Positions 1-5,666 of a DNA stretch of 7,589 nucleotides are shown here, piece after piece (the stretch's first letter is position 1; each line of letters begins with the position of its first letter). This DNA is from an uncultured Amylibacter sp. GTDB taxonomy: Bacteria; Pseudomonadota; Alphaproteobacteria; Rhodobacterales; Rhodobacteraceae. Below the pieces are notes generated by a model. It made no database searches. It saw nothing but the letters and a program-made list of their open reading frames with translations, and was not told the DNA's origin. The stretch lies in assembly GCA_937944065.1 (NCBI GenBank), contig CALDZS010000172.1, forward strand, positions 1 to 7,589. Reading direction: 5' to 3'. The position numbers and the translations under genes were made by a program.

Positions 1-524
1 TTGCCGCCTTGGCCAAAATCGATCAAGCTAGTCGTTTTGTCACCAGACAGCCGCCCCCAACCAAGACCTGCAGTGACCTTTAGCTTTGGGTGAACAGCTT
101 TTGTTGCGACAATGTATTGGCTGGAATAAATCCCAGTTCCCATGAAATCACGTAAGCCGATTGCCAGTGCAGGAACGTATTTGTCTTCATCCACAACACG
201 GTAGCGAATATCAAAACTTCGGTCATAGGTTTCTTCGCCGTTGGCGTTCCAATTATCAAGCTTTGCATATCGAAACGTACCGGAAACACGCGGTAAAACT
301 TGAAAGGTAAAACTGCCACGCGTGAAACCGCCGAACTTGCTAATCGTCGCGCTTAATTCGGCGTCTTTTTGGCTTTCAGCCGTAGGCAGATCAATCAAAC
401 CTGTCGTTCCAAAAATATTTACCGAGGGGGCGAAAGACGCGGATTGTGCATAAAGAACGGTCGCACTGGCGGTAAGAGATAAGAAAGACAGGCCTACATG
501 CCGCGAGAGATTGCTAATTTTCAT
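1..524 (-). CDS. yjbH: YjbH-family outer-membrane exopolysaccharide protein (N-terminal 174 codons, cut by window edge)
   Basis: The visible part starts with a signal peptide: basic start MKISNLSRH, a hydrophobic stretch at about 10-25, and likely cleavage after A26 (VLYA/QS). The mature part begins with an FGTTGLIDLPTA segment at about 38-49. It is followed by alternating beta-strand-like sequence including TYDRSFDIRYR, LAIGLRDFMGTGIYSSQYIVATKA and LGWGRL. From memory this pattern lines up block by block with E. coli YjbH (TYKDKAFDL, VAVGARDIGGTGL, EYLVASKA, LGWGYL). YjbH is a predicted outer-membrane beta-structured protein of the yjbEFGH exopolysaccharide operon; its exact role is not settled. 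The ATG at 524 gives a clean signal peptide; the ribosome binding site is weak (GGA about 10 nt upstream). It lies 64 nt downstream of the nucleotide-sugar dehydratase on the same strand, so co-transcription is likely. The C-terminus is outside the window. Family assignment is strong; function is inferred. Confidence 0.88.
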   Translation of the reverse strand, partial: MKISNLSRHVGLSFLSLTASATVLYAQSASFAPSVNIFGTTGLIDLPTAESQKDAELSATISKFGGFTRGSFTFQVLPRVSGTFRYAKLDNWNANGEETYDRSFDIRYRVVDEDKYVPALAIGLRDFMGTGIYSSQYIVATKAVHPKLKVTAGLGWGRLSGDKTTSLIDFGQGG

Positions 525-588
525 AGTTCGACGTCCATAGTTTCGGCGAACATAACATCGCAGTCAGTTAAACAAAAGTGCTAACAAA

Positions 589-2445
589 TCAGTCTGGGCA
601 GTTGTAACCTTCGACATATTTTTTAACTACCGCGCGACCGCGGCCACTGTCATTATTTTTCGCAGCTATGGTTAATTCTTTTATGATTGTTGCGATCGCC
701 GTTTTTGGCAGTTTTGATTCTGCCGCGCGCAAAATTTTATCGTGTGGTGTTGGTAAAGTGTCCTTACCTATCAGCAACTCTTCATACAGTTTCTCGCCTG
801 GACGCAGACCCGTGATATCAATCTCTATATCTCCATCGGGGTTGCTTTCGTCTCGTACTGTCAGACCAGATAATTCGATCATAACCCGTGCCAAATCCCA
901 GATCGTAACAGGTTCTCCCATATCCAAGACAAATACATCGCCGCCACGTGCATAGCTACCCGCAAGCAAAACCAATCGGGCCGCTTCGGGGATGGTCATG
1001 AAATATCTGGTCACGTCGCGATGCGTCACGGTCAAAGGGCCGCCGCGTTCCAATTGTTTTTGAAACAACGGAATGACAGACCCAGAGGATCCTAAAACAT
1101 TGCCAAATCGAACCATCGAAAAGAGCGTTGTTTCCGAACGCGAGGCAAGATCCTGAACAACCAGTTCAGCCAGCCGTTTCGACGCACCCATCACATTTGT
1201 TGGCCGCACTGCTTTGTCAGTAGAAACCAGAATAAACCGCTCTATCTTTGCGTCTTTCGCCGCTTTTGCAACAATATGCGTTCCCAATACGTTGTTGCGC
1301 AAACCCGAAACTTCGTTCGCCTCGACAAGTGGTACATGCTTATACGCAGCGGCGTGCAGGACTACATTCACTTCATGCTTTGACAACGCGGCGGACACTA
1401 TCACCGTGTCTGTGACTGATCCCAGTATGGGAACAAGCTCGATATTGCGCTTTTTTGCAATCGACGCCAAATCCATTTCGATGGCGTAAAGTGCAAATTC
1501 AGAGTGATCAAAAAAGACAATCCTTTTGACATCGCAGGTCATCAATTGACGACACAGTTCCGATCCGATGGATCCGCCCGCACCAGTTACCATGACGGAC
1601 TTTCCAGCGTATGTTCTGGCGACTTCTGGTAAATGCAAATCAACCTTATCGCGGCCCAGAAGGTCATCCAAGGAAACAGGTTTCAAACTTTCGACCAAAC
1701 CTTGGTCTGCGATCAGATCCAGAATGGATGGTAGCGCCAGAACTTCGCAGTGCAGCGGTGTCAGCTTTTTCACCAATTCTTTGCGCCGCCGATCAGATAC
1801 CGACGGTACGGCCAACACAATCCGATCAATCCTTTTATCTTTAATGACCTTCTCAATGTCTTTGGCAGCAAAAACTGGCAACCCTGACACGATCAGCCCA
1901 CGCAAGCTGGGGTTATCGTCGACAAAACAAATTGGGCGCACTTCGGGTGTGCGTGTCAGCGCACCAGCCAACTGACCACCCGCACTACCTGCACCATAAA
2001 TCAAGACCCGTTTTTGATCGGCAGAATTGTTGAAAATCGTGGTCAGTATATACTGACCAAAAACCCGCGTACCTGTGGCCAACACCAGAAAAGTGGCACC
2101 AAAGATTATCGGGACTGACCGAGGTGCACCAAGCTGGAAAGCGTAGCTTATGAAGATTGTGGAAAGCGTTAAAATTATCGCACACAAGCCAATACGCAAT
2201 ATTGATCGGCCGTCCATTGTCGACAGCTTCACCCGCGACAAACCCAAGACCACCGCCAATATAAGGCCGATTGCTGTAACCATCGGAAATAATAGCAATG
2301 AAGTTTTAATCGCCCAGGCAGGGTTTAGATTTCCGTACCGCAATGCAAAGGCGATGTATAAAGAAATTGGAAAAAGAACGCCGTCTAGTCCCAATAAAAT
2401 CAGGCGTTTCGAGCTTCGTGACAGTGATGCAATAAAGTTTATCAT
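589..2445 (-). CDS. Membrane-bound nucleotide-sugar 4,6-dehydratase (CapD/WbpM/FlaA1 family)
   Basis: The protein has 618 residues, the usual length of the long, membrane-anchored branch of this family (WbpM, PglF, CapD). Four hydrophobic segments lie at about 12-34, 48-70, 82-103 and 109-127. A first Rossmann-like domain (GAGSAGG, 151-157) spans about 145-260. The catalytic short-chain dehydrogenase domain starts at about 280 with the NAD(P) motif TGAGGSIG (287-294). The STDKA motif is at 408-412, and MGASK is at 419-423, where Met replaces the usual SDR tyrosine, as is known for long family members. RFGNVLGS (447-454) and GLRPGEKLYEELL (546-558) are further family signatures. Members convert UDP-GlcNAc or a related sugar to the 4-keto-6-deoxy form for capsule, O-antigen or glycan synthesis; the substrate here cannot be read from sequence. 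The ATG at 2445 starts just before the first membrane helix; no clear Shine-Dalgarno is seen. The downstream yjbH supports a surface-polysaccharide role. Confidence 0.93.
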   Translation of the reverse strand: MINFIASLSRSSKRLILLGLDGVLFPISLYIAFALRYGNLNPAWAIKTSLLLFPMVTAIGLILAVVLGLSRVKLSTMDGRSILRIGLCAIILTLSTIFISYAFQLGAPRSVPIIFGATFLVLATGTRVFGQYILTTIFNNSADQKRVLIYGAGSAGGQLAGALTRTPEVRPICFVDDNPSLRGLIVSGLPVFAAKDIEKVIKDKRIDRIVLAVPSVSDRRRKELVKKLTPLHCEVLALPSILDLIADQGLVESLKPVSLDDLLGRDKVDLHLPEVARTYAGKSVMVTGAGGSIGSELCRQLMTCDVKRIVFFDHSEFALYAIEMDLASIAKKRNIELVPILGSVTDTVIVSAALSKHEVNVVLHAAAYKHVPLVEANEVSGLRNNVLGTHIVAKAAKDAKIERFILVSTDKAVRPTNVMGASKRLAELVVQDLASRSETTLFSMVRFGNVLGSSGSVIPLFQKQLERGGPLTVTHRDVTRYFMTIPEAARLVLLAGSYARGGDVFVLDMGEPVTIWDLARVMIELSGLTVRDESNPDGDIEIDITGLRPGEKLYEELLIGKDTLPTPHDKILRAAESKLPKTAIATIIKELTIAAKNNDSGRGRAVVKKYVEGYNCPD

Positions 2446-2471
2446 TAACTGAGTAATTAGGTTAAACCCGC

Positions 2472-2492
2472 CTAAAGATCAAACCTCTTTAG
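2472..2492. promoter_or_regulatory. Perfect 7-bp inverted repeat upstream of the dehydratase gene
   Basis: CTAAAGA (2472-2478) and TCTTTAG (2486-2492) are exact reverse complements with a 7-nt spacer. The repeat lies 27 nt upstream of the dehydratase ATG and inside the 161-nt divergent intergenic region shared with the HD-hydrolase gene. It could be an operator half-site pair or a hairpin in the dehydratase leader. There is no U-run, so it does not look like a terminator. A second, weaker dyad (TGCCTA / TAGGTA, about 2544-2562) lies closer to the hydrolase gene. Function is inferred. Confidence 0.4.
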
Positions 2493-2518
2493 AGCGCACT
2501 TCTCTTTGTATCGATAAT
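2488..2518 (+). promoter_or_regulatory. Possible promoter of the HD-hydrolase gene
   Basis: A -10-like GATAAT (2513-2518, five of six to consensus) is preceded after a long 19-nt gap by TTTAGA (2488-2493, four of six). The predicted start of transcription would leave a leader of about 80 nt before the ATG at 2607. The -35 element overlaps the right arm of the inverted repeat at 2472-2492. The spacing is poor, so this is a weak call. Confidence 0.22.
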
Positions 2519-2606
2519 CCGCCAATTACCCGTTTTATTAGACATGCCTAGCAGGCTTAGGTAAGTGTTCCACGGTGACCAAAGCAACCAAGAAGGTATT
2601 GAGGGT

Positions 2607-3200
2607 ATGGCAGTTGAAAATCGCGCGTGGCAACGAATGCTATCTGGGCGAAGGTTAGATTTGCTGAACCCGTCCCCGTTTGACATCGAGATCGAAGATA
2701 TTGCACACGGATTGGCCTTTGTTGCGCGCTGGAATGGGCAGACGCACGGCGAATACCCTTATTCTGTGGCCGAACATTCTGTTTTTGTCGAACACCTGTT
2801 CCATCGCCTGAATCCAAAGGTAGATCCGAAATGGCGTTTAGCGGCTTTGCTGCACGATGCCCCTGAGTATGTGATCGGCGATATGATCAGCCCTGTAAAA
2901 TCAGCGGTCGGCCCAGGATACAAAGAAATGGACGAACGCTTGGCTGCAGCCATACATCTAAAGTATGGCCTGCCTGCACAAATACCCCTCACAATTAAGA
3001 AGAAAATTAAACGCGCTGACAAGCTTTCAGCATGGCTAGAAGCGGTTCAGATTGCAGGATTTTCAAAGGCTGAAGCGACCAAATTGTTTGGCAAACCAGT
3101 CTTGGCCGATTTGCCACAAATCGAATTACAGCCCCGCGCACCAATGCTGGTGAAGGGGCAATTCCTAGAGGTCTTCGGTAACCTTATAGTAAGCTTGTGA
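2607..3200 (+). CDS. HD-domain nucleotide phosphohydrolase (YfbR-like)
   Basis: This is a 197-residue protein with the metal-binding HD motif in order: H57 (SVAEHS), H83-D84 with E87 (LLHDAPEYVIGDMISPVK) and D138 (ADKLSAW). The same blocks occur in E. coli YfbR, a metal-dependent 5'-deoxyribonucleotidase (SEHS, HDASEVLTGDLPTPVK, ADALCAYL). The N-terminal block RAWQRMLSGRRLDLLNP is one I recall from alphaproteobacterial HD-family hydrolases. The likely role is cytosolic dephosphorylation of (deoxy)nucleotides, but the substrate is not shown by sequence. The ATG at 2607 is chosen over an in-frame GTG at 2565 because AGAAGG (2591-2596) sits 10 nt upstream and the conserved sequence begins right after it. 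It is divergent from the dehydratase gene and convergent with the small gene at 3265-3432, so it appears to be transcribed alone. Confidence 0.88.
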   Translation: MAVENRAWQRMLSGRRLDLLNPSPFDIEIEDIAHGLAFVARWNGQTHGEYPYSVAEHSVFVEHLFHRLNPKVDPKWRLAALLHDAPEYVIGDMISPVKSAVGPGYKEMDERLAAAIHLKYGLPAQIPLTIKKKIKRADKLSAWLEAVQIAGFSKAEATKLFGKPVLADLPQIELQPRAPMLVKGQFLEVFGNLIVSL

Positions 3201-3242
3201 GCAAAGAAAAAATTTCGCGAATGTGGCCAAAATCCGCGAAAT
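3201..3242 (-). terminator. Rho-independent terminator of the small minus-strand gene
   Basis: ATTTCGCG (3212-3219) and CGCGAAAT (3235-3242) form a perfect 8-bp stem with a 15-nt loop that itself contains TGGCCA. Read on the minus strand, the stem is followed by six T residues (complement of 3207-3212) and then a CTTT-rich stretch, the standard intrinsic terminator layout. It lies 22 nt after the stop codon of the 55-codon gene. On the plus strand the stem is followed by CTGGTGGG, so it is not a good terminator for the HD-hydrolase gene. Confidence 0.75.
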
Positions 3243-3264
3243 CTGGTGGGTACATCAACTATGC

Positions 3265-3432
3265 CTACAGATGAAAGCGACGCGCCGCGTGTTGGCGTTG
3301 AAGACGTAATTCCTTTTGTTTACGTTCTTCATGATGCCGACGCTCGCTATCGTGCGACCGCATAGCGGCAGGCGGACTCCACGCATCTTGACGGGTGGCT
3401 ATTCCAAATGCTTCTGATAATATTCCTAACAT
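3265..3432 (-). CDS. Small basic protein, 55 residues, unrecognised
   Basis: An ATG at 3432 opens a 55-codon frame ending in TAG. It is preceded by AAAGGAAA (complement of 3437-3444), placing AGGA 6 nt before the start, one of the best ribosome binding sites in the window. A terminator hairpin with a T-run follows the stop by 22 nt. The protein begins with a short hydrophobic/amphipathic segment (MLGILSEAFGIA), then a Trp-Ser-Pro-Pro turn at 18-21. Its second half is very rich in Arg, His, Lys, Glu and Gln (for example HHEERKQKELRLQRQ), which could form a charged helix. No cysteine, signal peptide or full membrane helix is seen, and I recognise no family; it does not resemble the Arg-rich DUF1127 proteins. 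It is divergent from the LysR regulator and shares its motif-rich upstream region. A membrane-associated or nucleic-acid-binding role is possible but only a guess. Chance is unlikely given the signals on both sides. Confidence 0.6.
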   Translation of the reverse strand: MLGILSEAFGIATRQDAWSPPAAMRSHDSERRHHEERKQKELRLQRQHAARRFHL

Positions 3433-3448
3433 AATGTTTCCTTTCTTG

Positions 3449-3523
3449 GTTCAACTGTCCTTTGTATAATTAGGTTGAAGCCGCAAATCGAATCTGTAAT
3501 AATTTTAATATGATAGTTGAACT
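3449..3523. repeat. Three GTTGAA-type motifs between the small gene and lysR
   Basis: AGTTGAAC occurs on the minus strand (complement of 3449-3456) and exactly again on the plus strand at 3515-3522. A related GGTTGAAG lies at 3473-3480. All three sit within 75 bases of the divergent intergenic region. One is next to the ribosome binding site of the small gene, one overlaps the -35 of the predicted lysR promoter, and one is the core of the palindrome at 3507-3531. This looks like a set of binding sites for one regulator, most simply the adjacent LysR protein; this is inferred. Confidence 0.4.
3475..3503 (+). promoter_or_regulatory. Predicted promoter of the lysR gene
   Basis: TTGAAG (3475-3480, four of six to the -35 consensus) is followed after 17 nt by AATAAT (3498-3503, five of six to the -10 consensus). 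Transcription would start near 3510, at the left arm of the 25-bp palindrome and about 25 nt before the lysR ATG. A perfect TATAAT at 3465-3470 is also present but has no good -35. Confidence 0.42.
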
Positions 3524-3531
3524 TACATATT
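3507..3531. promoter_or_regulatory. 25-bp imperfect palindrome, candidate operator of the LysR regulator
   Basis: The half-sites AATATG and CATATT flank AGTT and AACT around a central G at 3519; 10 of the 12 base pairs are symmetric. It begins at the predicted transcription start and ends 3 nt before the lysR ATG at 3535, a position where a bound protein would block lysR expression. LysR regulators commonly bind dyads in the region shared with a divergent gene and repress themselves. It does not match the simple T-N11-A form when centred on 3519, so the regulator identity is open. Confidence 0.5.
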
Positions 3532-3534
3532 GAT

Positions 3535-4404
3535 ATGGATTGGCACGCAATCCCATCCCTGTCCGCACTGCGCGCATTCGAAGCGACAGCAAGGTTGAAC
3601 AGTTTTTCTAAAGCAGCACGAGAGTTGAACGTCACCCACGCTGCCATTGCGCAACATGTGCGTGCTTTAGAAGCAGAGTTTTCTGAAACCCTTGTGTTTC
3701 GCCAAGGGCGGGGATTGGCATTGACCCAGGCAGGTTCGGCCTTGTCAGATCACCTGCAATCGGGCTTTGGCGAAATCGCCCAAGGCGTCGAACAATTAAG
3801 AAACGCCACGAACACTCGTCCCTTAAGCATTTCATTAACGCCCGCGTTTGCGACCAACTGGTTGATGCCACGCATTGGATCGTTTTGGCGCGAGCATCCT
3901 GATATTTCAGTAAACCTAAACCCCAGTTCGGCATTGGTTGATTTGACGCGAGACGCATTTGACATGGCCATTCGCTTTGGCGAGGGAACTTGGCGCGGGC
4001 TGGATGCGTTTTTGTTGGCCGAAGGCGATTTCTGCGTTGTCGCGCATCCTGATCTAGTAAAAGGCCGCCGCGCCACATGTCTGGAAGACGTTGCCGACTT
4101 TCCTTGGTTACTAGAAGGCAAGATGCGCGAGCGCGGCGCTTTGCTGGTGAAAGAGGGTGTCGATTTTGAAACCTCAACCATCAAAATGTTCGATACGAAT
4201 GCCATGGTGTTCGCCGCAGTTAACGCGAAACTAGGTTTGTCCGTTCAGCCATATGCATTGGTTAAAGATCAGATTGATGACGGCAAACTTGCATTGGTCT
4301 GTGCGCTGGATCGGCATGGGTTGGGATATTACGTCGTCACACGCCCAGGGCTTCAATCCCAGAACTTGACGACGTTCATCAAATGGTTGCGAAAACAGGT
4401 ATAG
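3535..4404 (+). CDS. LysR-family transcriptional regulator, GcvA-type
   Basis: The protein has 289 residues. An N-terminal winged helix-turn-helix spans about 5-65 (LSALRAFEATARLNSFSKAA, THAAIAQHVRALE, LALTQAG). A periplasmic-binding-protein-like effector domain spans about 95-285, with GcvA-like blocks TPAFATNWLMPRIGSFWREHPDI (split over 102-124), DMAIRFGEG (143-151) and GLSVQPYALV (234-243). It is a cytosolic DNA-binding regulator; the effector and targets are unknown, and GcvA-like architecture does not mean control of glycine cleavage. The ATG at 3535 is chosen over an in-frame TTG at 3517, which lies inside the palindrome; neither has a clear Shine-Dalgarno. The divergent neighbour is the 55-codon small gene, its most likely local target. 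Its TAG stop directly abuts the stop of regA on the other strand, leaving no space for a terminator. Confidence 0.92.
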   Translation: MDWHAIPSLSALRAFEATARLNSFSKAARELNVTHAAIAQHVRALEAEFSETLVFRQGRGLALTQAGSALSDHLQSGFGEIAQGVEQLRNATNTRPLSISLTPAFATNWLMPRIGSFWREHPDISVNLNPSSALVDLTRDAFDMAIRFGEGTWRGLDAFLLAEGDFCVVAHPDLVKGRRATCLEDVADFPWLLEGKMRERGALLVKEGVDFETSTIKMFDTNAMVFAAVNAKLGLSVQPYALVKDQIDDGKLALVCALDRHGLGYYVVTRPGLQSQNLTTFIKWLRKQV

Positions 4405-4959
4405 CTATCGTGGGCTGCGTTTTGCCAATATGCGCTGCAATGTACGACGATGCATGTTTAGACGCCGCGCGGTTTCAGACACATTGCGATCACACAGCTC
4501 GAACACGCGTTGGATATGTTCCCAGCGTACGCGATCAGCCGACATCGGATTTTCAGGCGGCGGTGGCAAATCACCAGGCAAGGCCAGCAACGCGCTTGTG
4601 ACGTCATTCGCATCTGCGGGTTTCGACAGATAATCCGTGGCACCAATTTTAACAGCGGCGACCGCGGTAGCGATTGCACCATAACCTGTCAGCATTATGA
4701 TCCGCGATTCAGGTCGTTTGTCACGCAACAGTTCAACCACGTCCAAACCACTTCCGTCTTCTAGGCGCAGATCGACCACAGCATAGGCAGGCGGCGTGGC
4801 TGTGCAAAACGCACGGCCAGCAGCCACAGTTTCCAGGTCGGTTGTAGCAAACCCACGCTTGTCCATCGCTCGGGCCAGTCGGCGGCGGAACGGTTCATCA
4901 TCATCAAGAATTAACAAGGAGTTATCTGGGCCTATGTCCATAAGCTCTCGGTCGGGCAT
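4405..4959 (-). CDS. regA: Response regulator RegA (PrrA/ActR), global redox regulator
   Basis: The protein has 184 residues, which I recall as the length of R. capsulatus RegA. The receiver domain (about 13-125) has the acidic cluster D19-D21, phospho-acceptor D63 (VVDLRLEDG), T91 (LTGYGA) and K113 (SKPADAN). A four-proline hinge at 132-135 leads to a Fis-type helix-turn-helix (about 145-180; NVSETARRLNMHRRTLQRIL). The hinge and C-terminus match the family signature closely. RegA phosphorylated by RegB controls photosynthesis, carbon and nitrogen fixation, and respiratory genes in relatives; which of these exist here is not visible. The ATG at 4959 has AGGA 5 nt upstream and lies just after a good promoter; the longer frame starting with TTG at 5010 would begin upstream of that promoter's start site. 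The hvrA gene that I recall following regA in Rhodobacter is absent: a convergent lysR abuts instead. Confidence 0.96.
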   Translation of the reverse strand: MPDRELMDIGPDNSLLILDDDEPFRRRLARAMDKRGFATTDLETVAAGRAFCTATPPAYAVVDLRLEDGSGLDVVELLRDKRPESRIIMLTGYGAIATAVAAVKIGATDYLSKPADANDVTSALLALPGDLPPPPENPMSADRVRWEHIQRVFELCDRNVSETARRLNMHRRTLQRILAKRSPR

Positions 4960-4976
4960 CTGGTTCCTAACTATAC

Positions 4977-4991
4977 ATTTGTGATTCAAAT
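4977..4991. promoter_or_regulatory. Inverted repeat over the regA -10 region
   Basis: ATTTG (4977-4981) and CAAAT (4987-4991) are inverted with a 5-nt spacer. The repeat overlaps the predicted -10 hexamer and transcription start of regA, where a bound protein could control the gene. The arms are short and AT-rich, so it may be chance. Confidence 0.25.
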
Positions 4992-5017
4992 ATAGGCTTA
5001 ACCACGCCAAGGGTCAA
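4989..5017 (-). promoter_or_regulatory. Promoter in front of regA, inside the senC-regA gap
   Basis: On the minus strand TTGACC (complement of 5012-5017, five of six to -35) is followed after exactly 17 nt by TATATT (complement of 4989-4994, five of six to -10). It fits in the 66-nt gap after the senC stop and would start transcription near 4982, with a leader of about 23 nt before the regA ATG. This is the best sigma-70-type promoter I see in the window and suggests that regA can be expressed without senC. Confidence 0.6.
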
Positions 5018-5025
5018 ACAATGCG

Positions 5026-5625
5026 TCACGACGCAAAGCAGGCTATGCGGTCTGCCATCTGCTCGGGTGTGACGGCGCGACGAAAATACTCAACAAGGCC
5101 AGATGGTGACATTAAATATGTGAATGTCGAATGATCCATTACATAGTCAGTGTCGCCTTCGCCAACTTTACGACGATAGGTCTTATAAGCCTTTGAGGCC
5201 GCGTCAATTTCCGCTTCTGTTCCAGTCAAACCAATCAGTTTCGGATGCAAAACGTCAACGAAATCTTTCAATGCTTCGGGTGTATCGCGCGCTGGATCAA
5301 TCGTGATAAATATCGGAGTCACTTCGATGCCTCTATCCGTTAAGATATCAATAGCCTCTAAATTACGCGCCGTGTCCAATGGGCACACATCTGGGCAGAA
5401 GGTAAAGCCAAAGTAGATCAAGCTAAGGTCGGTGATTACATCTTTGTCTGTAACCCGAACACCGTCTTGGTTGATCAGGCTGAACGGTCCACCGATGGCC
5501 GCCTGTCCACCTGCAACTGCGGCGGGTTCGCAATCGGCGTTTTGGTTCTTGAACACCAAAACAGCGCCGACAGACAAACCCAAACAAACCAATATCGACC
5601 CAATAATCGCAGATAATTTTGTCAT
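5026..5625 (-). CDS. senC: SenC/PrrC, Sco1-family copper and thiol protein for cytochrome oxidase assembly
   Basis: The protein has 199 residues with a single N-terminal membrane helix (about 5-25) as anchor, then a thioredoxin-like domain facing the periplasm. The Sco copper ligands are present: C77 and C81 in FTFCPDVCP, and H165 in VMDHSTFTYLMSP. The DPARDTPEAL block (110-119) is also typical. Two further cysteines (C32, C196) lie outside the motif. Sco proteins deliver copper to, or reduce thiols in, the CuA or CuB centre of cytochrome oxidases; in Rhodobacter SenC/PrrC also affects RegB signalling. GAGG lies 5 nt before the ATG at 5625, a good ribosome binding site. It is followed by regA after 66 nt and is divergent from regB with only 41 nt between start codons, the classical arrangement of this locus. 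Confidence 0.95.
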   Translation of the reverse strand: MTKLSAIIGSILVCLGLSVGAVLVFKNQNADCEPAAVAGGQAAIGGPFSLINQDGVRVTDKDVITDLSLIYFGFTFCPDVCPLDTARNLEAIDILTDRGIEVTPIFITIDPARDTPEALKDFVDVLHPKLIGLTGTEAEIDAASKAYKTYRRKVGEGDTDYVMDHSTFTYLMSPSGLVEYFRRAVTPEQMADRIACFAS

Positions 5626-5666
5626 AGCATCCTCACTGGATAGTTCGATATCTTTGATTTAGTTTA
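5626..5666. promoter_or_regulatory. 41-bp divergent senC/regB intergenic region
   Basis: This short gap must carry or border the start signals for both divergent genes. It contains the senC ribosome binding site (GAGG on the minus strand) and a GATATC palindrome (5647-5652). No Shine-Dalgarno is visible for regB. On the plus strand a -35-like TTGTCA lies within the senC start (about 5619-5624) but has no good -10 at the right distance. The promoters probably overlap the neighbouring coding starts. No convincing hexamer pair was found. Confidence 0.35.

Noticed and set aside
521..553. 10-codon frame on the minus strand whose TGA overlaps the yjbH ATG (ATGA)
   Set aside because: It has no ribosome binding site and is short enough to be chance; translational coupling would need conservation data.
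2565..2606. GTG start for the HD hydrolase 14 codons upstream
   Set aside because: It has no ribosome binding site, while the ATG at 2607 is preceded by AGAAGG and begins next to the conserved block.
3212..3242. The hairpin as a terminator for the HD-hydrolase gene
   Set aside because: On the plus strand the stem is followed by a G-rich stretch with no T-run, so it can act as an intrinsic terminator only for the minus strand.
3465..3470. Perfect TATAAT on the plus strand upstream of lysR
   Set aside because: No -35-like hexamer lies 16-18 nt upstream; the promoter at 3475-3503 has better overall geometry.
3632..4205. Two long open frames (181 and 151 codons) on the strand opposite lysR
   Set aside because: They lie entirely within the strongly supported lysR coding sequence, and their translations show no recognisable domain.
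4960..5010. N-terminal extension of RegA starting with TTG at 5010
   Set aside because: The ATG at 4959 gives the family length, has AGGA upstream, and the extension would start upstream of the predicted transcription start.
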